Shown piece after piece: positions 23,328 through 29,296 of a stretch of 35,754 nucleotides of DNA. Source of the stretch: Candidatus Saccharimonadales bacterium (GTDB taxonomy: Bacteria; Patescibacteriota; Saccharimonadia; Saccharimonadales; DASZAF01); assembly GCA_035945435.1 (NCBI GenBank), contig DASZAF010000031.1, forward strand, positions 81,913 to 117,666, given 5' to 3'. The notes beneath the pieces are model-generated. The model saw nothing but the letters and a program-made list of their open reading frames with translations, made no database searches and had not been told where the DNA came from. The first letter of the stretch is position 1, and the number at the start of each line of letters is the position of its first letter. The position numbers and the translations under genes were made by a program.

Positions 23328-23476
23328 GTGTCAACATCTTTAAGTCCTCAAAGAAGTCAGCCCGTCGCAAAACCCGCCGTGACCATAAGGTCCGGAATAT
23401 AATCCTGACGGTTGTAGCTGCTTCTTACTTTATCTACCAGATCTACCTGATAGTTCGCGTCTTCTGGGTCAAGTAG
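23324..23476 (+). CDS. Small basic single-helix membrane protein coupled to the GT2 synthase
   Basis: A 50-aa protein. Residues 7-24 are strongly basic (KSSKKSARRKTRRDHK) and residues 26-48 form one hydrophobic helix with three tyrosines. Its ATG overlaps the synthase stop (ATGA), so the two are translated together. In poly-GlcNAc systems a small two-helix protein (PgaD/IcaD) activates the synthase. This could be an analogue, though sequence similarity cannot be claimed. It is too short for ordinary gene callers to keep. Confidence 0.6.
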   Translation: MSVNIFKSSKKSARRKTRRDHKVRNIILTVVAASYFIYQIYLIVRVFWVK

Positions 23477-23490
23477 ACTTAAAAAGCTAC

Positions 23491-24126
23491 CTAGTTTGTC
23501 TTAGTGTAGCCAATATATTCAAAGCTAAACATCTGGCGATTCTGCCAGAAGAGACCTGAACAGGTCTGCACGAGGAGCCGTGGTGCCCCTGTATAGCTTA
23601 AGACCGATGTCTGTGACGGCTGGACGGCATAGCTGTCGGTTAGCTTATACGTAAAGGTGTAACCGTTCTGCGTCTTCACTTGGGCAGTGTCACCTATGTG
23701 GAGACCGGCTAGCAGGGGTCCGAACATCGTTCGTAGAGCATGCCCATAGATGAATGTCTGTCCACTGGTATTGTTTGGCTCGACACTGATGGTTGCGTAC
23801 TGGGCGTTCGTATCGCTCAGCGTCCAGCTGTTGGTACGAGCATCGTAATATCCAGGGATGATGCTTTGGTTAATACCGAGACTTGGGAAAGATATAGAAG
23901 TCGGATAGCCACTGATGATTGACTGTGCTGGATGACTGGCTGTTGGTTGGGGCACCGTTGCTCTGACTTGCTTGGAGCTAGCGGCGTTCACAGTCGCTGC
24001 CTGATCGGCCTCGAAGTTTGAGATCAGAGTTGGGGCCGTGCCGATGAGGCCTGAGACAAAGATAAGCATACCGACAACGGTCAGTATCTGTAGTTTGGTT
24101 AACTTTATCTGTGGTCTAATCGTCAT
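23491..24126 (-). CDS. Sortase (cysteine transpeptidase)
   Basis: A 211-aa membrane-anchored sortase, which cleaves a sorting motif and joins the protein to a cell-surface nucleophile. Residues 10-35 form the N-terminal anchor, and 36-75 a Ser/Ala/Thr linker. The catalytic domain carries SFPSLGINQSIIPG, His129 in IYGHA, Cys189 in VQTCSG, and Arg197 in NRQMFSF. The short 7-residue Cys-Arg gap suggests a class D/E/F-like enzyme rather than class A. It lies just downstream of the gene for a 65-aa LPNTSG peptide on the same strand, with a hairpin between them. AAGG about 10 nt upstream supports the start. Confidence 0.9.
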   Translation of the reverse strand: MTIRPQIKLTKLQILTVVGMLIFVSGLIGTAPTLISNFEADQAATVNAASSKQVRATVPQPTASHPAQSIISGYPTSISFPSLGINQSIIPGYYDARTNSWTLSDTNAQYATISVEPNNTSGQTFIYGHALRTMFGPLLAGLHIGDTAQVKTQNGYTFTYKLTDSYAVQPSQTSVLSYTGAPRLLVQTCSGLFWQNRQMFSFEYIGYTKTN

Positions 24127-24151
24127 AACGTATCTACCTTCATGACCGAAA

Positions 24152-24181
24152 CGGGCTACAGAATATATATCCTGTAGCCCG
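24152..24181 (-). terminator. Hairpin between sortase substrate and sortase genes, possible partial terminator
   Basis: A perfect 10-bp stem (CGGGCTACAG / CTGTAGCCCG) with a 10-nt AT loop lies 28 nt after the substrate stop. In the minus-strand direction it is followed only by TTTCGG, so termination would be incomplete. This would let a highly expressed substrate share a promoter with a lowly expressed sortase. Confidence 0.55.
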
Positions 24182-24208
24182 AGTCTTTAGTGAGCTTCAA
24201 GCAGCTGC

Positions 24209-24406
24209 TTAGGCTTTGTTGCCGAAGTGCTGCTTGACCTTCATCGCGCCGGTGAAAGTGAGGACCGTAAGGCCGAGCACCATCATAACGACTGCGAAGA
24301 CAAAGGCTAGCTTGAAGCCACTTGTGTTGGGCAGAGTAGCTACTCCAGCTACACCTGCGGTTGTGGTAGCGACACCAACGCCGCCTCCCATACCATATCC
24401 AGCCAT
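24209..24406 (-). CDS. 65-aa sortase substrate with LPNTSG sorting signal
   Basis: A tiny protein with a Gly/Ala/Thr-rich N-terminus (MAGYGMGGGVGVATTTAG). A sorting motif LPNTSG at 25-30, a hydrophobic helix (about 32-54) and a basic tail (KVKQHFGNK) follow, the full cell-wall sorting signal. There is no separate signal peptide, so only about 28 residues would be displayed after cleavage. The GGAGAG ribosome-binding site, a good promoter and a structured leader all support a real, probably well expressed gene. Adjacent sortase at 23491 is the obvious partner. It may be a minimal pilin-like unit or a decoy/primer peptide. Confidence 0.75.
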   Translation of the reverse strand: MAGYGMGGGVGVATTTAGVAGVATLPNTSGFKLAFVFAVVMMVLGLTVLTFTGAMKVKQHFGNKA

Positions 24407-24446
24407 TGCATTCTCTCCTGCTTAATAGCTCGAGCTGATTTGTGAC

Positions 24447-24492
24447 CTCTTATCCTGCCGCAAGCCCTCGCAGGCGCTGCGGAGGAGAAGAG
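24447..24492 (-). promoter_or_regulatory. Long imperfect hairpin in the leader of the sortase substrate
   Basis: On the minus strand CTCTTcTCC pairs with GGAtAAGAG, enclosing CCGCA/TGCGG and a CCT/AGG top stem. It lies 41 nt upstream of the start codon, within a predicted leader of about 105 nt. It could stabilise the mRNA or regulate translation. Confidence 0.45.
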
Positions 24493-24517
24493 TCCTCGCC
24501 TCAACTCGTTTACATAC

Positions 24518-24546
24518 AATATATACTAAATATGCGCTTATGTAAA
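24518..24546 (-). promoter_or_regulatory. Promoter of sortase substrate operon
   Basis: On the minus strand TTTACA (24541-24546), 17-bp spacer, TATATT (24518-24523). Perfect inverted octamers TTTACATA (24509-24516) and TATGTAAA (24539-24546) bracket the promoter 30 bp apart and may be operator half-sites. Confidence 0.65.
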
Positions 24547-24593
24547 GTAGATTATTTAACATTCTTATGTTTAGAGTTTATTTCACCATCTCA

Positions 24594-24624
24594 TTGACAA
24601 AAGTACTGAAAGAGTTGTATAATT
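24594..24624 (+). promoter_or_regulatory. Promoter of CE4 deacetylase operon
   Basis: TTGACA (24594-24599) and TATAAT (24619-24624) are both consensus, with a long 19-bp spacer. The leader contains TTGGAG (24651-24656) and AGG just before the ATG at 24667. Confidence 0.6.
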
Positions 24625-24666
24625 ATGTCCAATCGTTACTATCACTAATGTTGGAGAATCAGGTAG

Positions 24667-27417
24667 ATGCGAAAATTCTTACTAACCCTTATGTCAATGG
24701 TCCTCTTTGCAGGACTTTTAGCAGGTCCAGCTACACTGGCCCTCGCCCAGCGCGCCGCTGCGGCTAGCCCTACCAACCTTATAGCCAATCCTCTGGTAGA
24801 AACGGCTGATCCGAGCAACCCATCACAGCCGCTCGACTGGAACGAAGGAAACTGGGGCACCAATAGCACCACCTTCTCCTACCTTAATAGTGGTTCTGGA
24901 ATCGACACCAATAGTGTCCAGGTTCAGATGACCAGCTACACCAGCGGTGACGCTAAGTGGTACTTCAACCCAGTAGCCGTAACTGCCGGTCAGACCTACA
25001 ACTATAGTGATAGTTATCTCTCCAACGTTCCAACTGAAGTCATGGTCCAGGATCAGACTGCAAGCGGCACCCTTTCATACCAGGACCTTGGTTCAGCTCC
25101 TGCCGACACTTCGTGGGCAACGTTCACCCAGAACTTCACCGTTCCAAGTGGCGTCACCGAGCTTACCGTCTTTCACCTCATTCAGAGCGTTGGTACACTT
25201 CAAACTGATAACTTCTCATTGAGCCCAGTAAGCGCTCCTTCAGTCAACATCTCTACCCCGAACTCTGGTGCAACTGTCAGTGGTAGTACGACTATTAGTG
25301 CTAATGCCAGTGACACTAACGGCATCGCCAACGTCCAGTTCATGCTTGATGGCCAGGCTCTCGGTAGCCCGATCACTAGTGCTCCCTATGAATATACGTG
25401 GGATACCACTGTCGCCACGAACGGTAGCCACAGCCTGACAGCTGTTGCCACCAACACTGAAGGTATCAGCACTACTTCGGCTGCCATTCCAGTAACCGTT
25501 TCTAACGGTACGGTCGGAAGTAACCTTATTAGTAACCCGCTAGTCGAGACGGTTGATCCGTCTAACAGTTCTCTACCTGAAAACTGGGACCAAGGCAACT
25601 GGGGCACCAATACGGTTACCTTCTCATACATCACCAACGGCTCAACTGGTGATAGCCGCAGCGTCGGCATCAATATGACCGCTTACACCAGTGGTGACGC
25701 TAAGTGGTACTTCAATCCGGTCAATGTCACCCCAGGTGCTACCTATAACTACAGTGACTACTACCAATCAAGCGTCACTACAGACGTTATGGCCGCCTTC
25801 ATCAACGCTAGTGGCGTAACTACATACCAGGATCTTGGTTCAGCTGCCGCCAACCCATCAGCTTGGACGCAGTACAACGCCAGCTTCATAGTTCCTGCCG
25901 GTACCCAGACAATGACCGTCTACCATCTGATCAGCGCCGTCGGTACACTTCAGACTGATAACTTCTCGCTGACTGAGAGCACGAAACCGTCTATCCAGAT
26001 CTCTGCTCCAGTCGCAGGTGCTACAGTTACAGGTACGACCACAGTCTCAGCTAACGCAAGCGACCCGAACGGGATCACTAGCGTTCAGTTCTTACTGGAT
26101 GGCCAGGCTCTCGGTAGCCCTGTTACGAGTGCTCCCTACCAGTACAACTGGGATAGTACCCAAGCATCAAACGGTACCCATAGTCTAAGTGCTGAAATCT
26201 TCGAAGGTAACAGCGTTGTTGCCACCTCAAGCCCGGTTTCCGTCAAAGTCAGCAACGCCGGCACCAATCTCGTTCCTAACCCTAAGGATCTCGTCGTTGA
26301 CCCAAGCAATTCGAACATGCCAGCTGACTGGACGACCGACACTTGGGGCACTAACACCCACACCTTTACTTACGGCGCACCTGGTTCAGGTTTCGATGGA
26401 AGTCGAAGCCTAACTACTAAGATCACCAGCTACACCAGCGGTGACTCAAAGTGGTCGTTCAACGCGGTACCTGCCACTAAAGATGAGATGTACAAGTTCT
26501 CAGAGTACTACAAGGCGACCATCCCGACTCAGATCGACGCTGCCTTTAATATGAGCGACGGCACCACCGACTACCAGATCATCGGCCTACCCGCTGCTGT
26601 CAGCAGCTGGACCAAATTTACGACCGAATTCGCCATCCCTGCTGGTACCCAAACGATCGCTATCTACCACTTCTTTGACAGCACCGGTACCCTTTCAACA
26701 AGTGACTTCAGTATGACGAAGTACGTCCCAGTCGGTTTCAGCGAACCGCTGGTCAGCTTGACCTTCGACGACGGTTACGAGTGTAGCTACACCAACACCG
26801 CTCCGATGCTAAAAGCTGCCGGTTTTACCGGTACCCAGTTCATCATCACTGCTCTTCTTAACCAGAGCGGCTACCTGACCAAGGCTCAGGTTAAGGCAAT
26901 CGGTCAGGAGGGCGAAGAGATGGCCTCTCACACCGTTGATCACGTCGACTTGACACAACAGACGCCTGCCAACTTGATCAAGCAGCTTGCTAACTCGCAG
27001 GCGGCTCTAAAGACCATCACAGGTGTCTCACCGACCGATCTGGCTTACCCGTTCGGTCTCTATAACTCAGCCGTTATGACGGCCACTGCGAAATACTACA
27101 CGGCTGCCCGAAGCGTCGACGATGGCTTCAACAGCAAAGACGACTTCCAGCCCTACCGCCTGAAAGTCCAAAACATCTACGACAATACGACTACCGCTCA
27201 GGTTGCCGACTGGATTGCCCAGGCACAGGCTACCAACACATGGCTGATCATCACCTACCACTCAGTCGATGACCACCCGAACCCGGCAACTGACGCTGGT
27301 ATCTACAACATTACAACTGCTCAGTTTCAAGCTCAGCTCGACGCCATCAAGGCTTCAGGTATCAAAGTAGTTACCATGAAGCAAGGCTTCGCTGAGACAA
27401 GTGCGCAGGTCAAATAG
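24667..27417 (+). CDS. Secreted multidomain polysaccharide deacetylase (CE4/NodB) with three carbohydrate-binding-like repeats
   Basis: A 916-aa exported enzyme with a signal peptide (1-34). Three jelly-roll-like modules of about 155 residues follow, each with N-P-(L/K)-x-x-x-x-D-P-S-N, W-G-T-N and TSGD(A/S)KW, resembling CBM4/9-type domains. Modules 1 and 2 are each followed by an Ig-like (Big_9-type) domain with VQFMLDGQALGSP-like strands. The C-terminal 220 residues are a NodB domain: TFDDG (699-703; D701, D702), SHTVDH with H755 and H759, AYPFG, and the final His in ITYHSVD. This enzyme class removes N-acetyl groups from GlcNAc polymers. Near a processive GT2 gene it probably trims that polymer, as PgaB or IcaB does. 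Confidence 0.92.
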   Translation: MRKFLLTLMSMVLFAGLLAGPATLALAQRAAAASPTNLIANPLVETADPSNPSQPLDWNEGNWGTNSTTFSYLNSGSGIDTNSVQVQMTSYTSGDAKWYFNPVAVTAGQTYNYSDSYLSNVPTEVMVQDQTASGTLSYQDLGSAPADTSWATFTQNFTVPSGVTELTVFHLIQSVGTLQTDNFSLSPVSAPSVNISTPNSGATVSGSTTISANASDTNGIANVQFMLDGQALGSPITSAPYEYTWDTTVATNGSHSLTAVATNTEGISTTSAAIPVTVSNGTVGSNLISNPLVETVDPSNSSLPENWDQGNWGTNTVTFSYITNGSTGDSRSVGINMTAYTSGDAKWYFNPVNVTPGATYNYSDYYQSSVTTDVMAAFINASGVTTYQDLGSAAANPSAWTQYNASFIVPAGTQTMTVYHLISAVGTLQTDNFSLTESTKPSIQISAPVAGATVTGTTTVSANASDPNGITSVQFLLDGQALGSPVTSAPYQYNWDSTQASNGTHSLSAEIFEGNSVVATSSPVSVKVSNAGTNLVPNPKDLVVDPSNSNMPADWTTDTWGTNTHTFTYGAPGSGFDGSRSLTTKITSYTSGDSKWSFNAVPATKDEMYKFSEYYKATIPTQIDAAFNMSDGTTDYQIIGLPAAVSSWTKFTTEFAIPAGTQTIAIYHFFDSTGTLSTSDFSMTKYVPVGFSEPLVSLTFDDGYECSYTNTAPMLKAAGFTGTQFIITALLNQSGYLTKAQVKAIGQEGEEMASHTVDHVDLTQQTPANLIKQLANSQAALKTITGVSPTDLAYPFGLYNSAVMTATAKYYTAARSVDDGFNSKDDFQPYRLKVQNIYDNTTTAQVADWIAQAQATNTWLIITYHSVDDHPNPATDAGIYNITTAQFQAQLDAIKASGIKVVTMKQGFAETSAQVK
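24766..26740 (+). repeat. Tandem intragenic repeats, period about 745 bp
   Basis: Three copies of the carbohydrate-binding-like module. Near-identical blocks encoding YTSGDAKW start near 24937, 25684 and 26431, about 745 bp apart. The block encoding DGQALGSP is almost unchanged between the two Ig-like domains. The third unit lacks the Ig-like half. High DNA identity points to recent duplication or gene conversion. Confidence 0.8.
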
Positions 27418-27445
27418 AGCTCGTCAGAGCTGGTGGCGATCTATC

Positions 27446-28660
27446 ATGGATAGACAAGTACGTCGTGGGCTGAGAGAACCCGGTGATGAACCACGGGGCG
27501 AAGACGACCCAAGAGAATACTCTCGACGAACCGGGTTACTACTTGGCGGTCTCGCTGCCACGGCTGGTCTAAGCGCCTTTGTCGCTTGGAAGACAGGTCT
27601 CATCGGTAGCTTGCTAAACGGTGGTGGCACGCCTTCTCACCTTGAGGTACCCAATCACTCTCCGACTTCTGGCTCTAGTGCCGAGAGACTTCATGGCATG
27701 CGCGAAAGTGGGGACTCACAGTTACCGCTTCTTGCGAACTACGAACAGTACGGCGTAGATACCGACCAGATGATGATCTTTAGGAATATGCCGACTACAC
27801 CCGAAGAAGCACTGCTAAGTGGTGAACAAGACGCCGCAACACTAAAGACGTGGGAGCAATTCGGGGTTGCACCACTCTTCATCATGCAGCCAAGTCCTAA
27901 TATGGACCTTACCCTGTTTGAACACGGTAAATACGATCACGCGCTTCGCATCTATATGGATGCAATGAAACGTGCCGGTATAACGAATGGTACGTGGGTC
28001 CCCTTTGCGGAAGGAAATTTCTTGGCTCAGGATACTAGACAGAACCACGCGACCGGGCCTCAGCAGTTCGTCTCGTGTGTTAAGCGGGCTGCCAACATCA
28101 TCAAAGAAGCCTTGCCGGCCGATCAGTCTAAGATCTCTGTTCTTCTGAACAACGTCACCTATCGTGATCACAGCTATAACAGCGCGACCACTAGCCCAGA
28201 TGCATTTCTGCCCTATGTCAGAGGACTCAGGGGGACAGTCGATTCGATAGGTTATCAAGGCTTCCCATGGGTTCCCGAAGACACTGGAGCCAGTGTTGTA
28301 GACGCAGGTCTCGTCACTCACTTGGCTCAAGCTGCTGGTGTTGAAGACGTCTGGCTAAACTTCGGGACCTGGAACGAGATGAACAATGTCAACTACCCCG
28401 GCCAAGGCCCAGAACTGTATACTGTTAACGATGCTCACAGGCACCTACTCTTGATCGAGTTTCTCTCTCAGGTCCAGCAGATCAGGCGGAGAGTACCTAA
28501 CGTATCAGTCAACCTATTCGCCTATAACAACTTCCAAGCAGGTAATGGCGGCACGGCTACTTTCCAGATGCACACCCCTAACCAGCTCCGCATTTTAGAT
28601 GACTTCGCGCATGGCGCAGCCAGAATCGGTGTCCCCGTTACTATCTTTGATTCAAAGTAG
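27446..28660 (+). CDS. Membrane-anchored glycoside-hydrolase-like protein (GH26-type TIM barrel)
   Basis: About 404 aa. A charged 25-residue N-terminus leads to RRTGLLLGGLAATAG, a hydrophobic anchor preceded by twin arginines, so a Tat-like signal is possible. The rest looks like a (beta/alpha)8 barrel. TLFEHGKYDHALRIYMDAMKR and WVPFAEGN correspond to the 'D...R..HEMNG' region of GH26 enzymes, giving a possible acid/base Glu in FAEGN; FGTWNEMNN may hold the second acid. Assignment is by pattern only. An alternative GTG at 27401 would overlap the deacetylase by 17 nt. It follows the deacetylase closely and probably cuts or binds the same polysaccharide. Confidence 0.6.
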   Translation: MDRQVRRGLREPGDEPRGEDDPREYSRRTGLLLGGLAATAGLSAFVAWKTGLIGSLLNGGGTPSHLEVPNHSPTSGSSAERLHGMRESGDSQLPLLANYEQYGVDTDQMMIFRNMPTTPEEALLSGEQDAATLKTWEQFGVAPLFIMQPSPNMDLTLFEHGKYDHALRIYMDAMKRAGITNGTWVPFAEGNFLAQDTRQNHATGPQQFVSCVKRAANIIKEALPADQSKISVLLNNVTYRDHSYNSATTSPDAFLPYVRGLRGTVDSIGYQGFPWVPEDTGASVVDAGLVTHLAQAAGVEDVWLNFGTWNEMNNVNYPGQGPELYTVNDAHRHLLLIEFLSQVQQIRRRVPNVSVNLFAYNNFQAGNGGTATFQMHTPNQLRILDDFAHGAARIGVPVTIFDSK

Positions 28661-28671
28661 GATAACTCTTT

Positions 28672-29226
28672 ATGTCAGACCGGCTCAACCCAATTGACAG
28701 GTATCTAGCACTTCCACTAGCGGGAGATCTCCTAGGCGAAGAGTTTGAGCCGCATAGCGATCCGAAAGGTCGTAAGCATACTCTCGGTAGGTTAGCCCTA
28801 GCGGTCCGCGAGAAAGGGACCAGCCTGCAGTCATATTTTGGACGACCTATGCCTGACGGCGTAGTTGCATGGCAGTACATGCCCACTTGGGCTCCGGGCG
28901 TTGATGCGACCCTGACATGTCGCGTACAGCCAGGGAGGGGCTATATTGAGGAGTTTGCCGGTTTGACACTCGAGTACTCTAAAGAAGACGATCTCGTTGA
29001 ACCTGGCAGGCCGCGCAGGCGCCCTGCGACAACCTATCTTGACGTTCAGACAAGGATGGTTGGGGCCAACACCCTTGGCTATGAGATGACGGAGTGGCAC
29101 CAGGGCGTACGGCCTGGTGCGTTCCAGCGTCGTGAGGCCACATCCGGACCGAGTATCATAGAAGCGCGTCTGCTTGTCGGACGGGCAGCCCAGCGATTCT
29201 TTGACGCTCTTCCAGAAGCCGCCTAG
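28672..29226 (+). CDS. Protein of unknown function in the polysaccharide operon
   Basis: A 184-aa soluble protein with no signal peptide or membrane segment. It has a charged N-terminus (MSDRLNPIDRYLALP), a central strand-rich part with RVQPGRGYIEEFAGLTLEY, and an Arg/Pro-rich loop (EPGRPRRRP). I recognise no family. It starts 11 nt after the glycoside-hydrolase-like stop with AGGA about 9 nt before the ATG, so it is the third gene of that operon. Confidence 0.6.
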   Translation: MSDRLNPIDRYLALPLAGDLLGEEFEPHSDPKGRKHTLGRLALAVREKGTSLQSYFGRPMPDGVVAWQYMPTWAPGVDATLTCRVQPGRGYIEEFAGLTLEYSKEDDLVEPGRPRRRPATTYLDVQTRMVGANTLGYEMTEWHQGVRPGAFQRREATSGPSIIEARLLVGRAAQRFFDALPEAA

Positions 29227-29240
29227 ATAACAGCGTCACT

Positions 29241-29269
29241 GTCTTAAGCCCATGGGCTGGTTTTAAGAC
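29241..29269. terminator. Hairpin between convergent genes
   Basis: GTCTTAA (29241-29247) pairs with TTAAGAC (29263-29269), with an inner GCCC-AT-GGGC stem. It lies between the stops of two convergent genes and may act in both directions. It lacks a long T-run. Confidence 0.45.
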
Positions 29270-29296
29270 CCGACAAGGTTAAACAAAGGTTTGATG

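Noticed and set aside
24766-26740. CRISPR or satellite repeats
   Set aside because: The repeats are in-frame protein-domain duplications of about 745 bp, not short spaced repeats. No CRISPR array was seen anywhere in the window.
27401-27445. GTG at 27401 as start of the GH26-like gene
   Set aside because: It would add 15 unlikely residues and overlap the deacetylase by 17 nt; the ATG at 27446 gives a normal charged start before the anchor. Not excluded.
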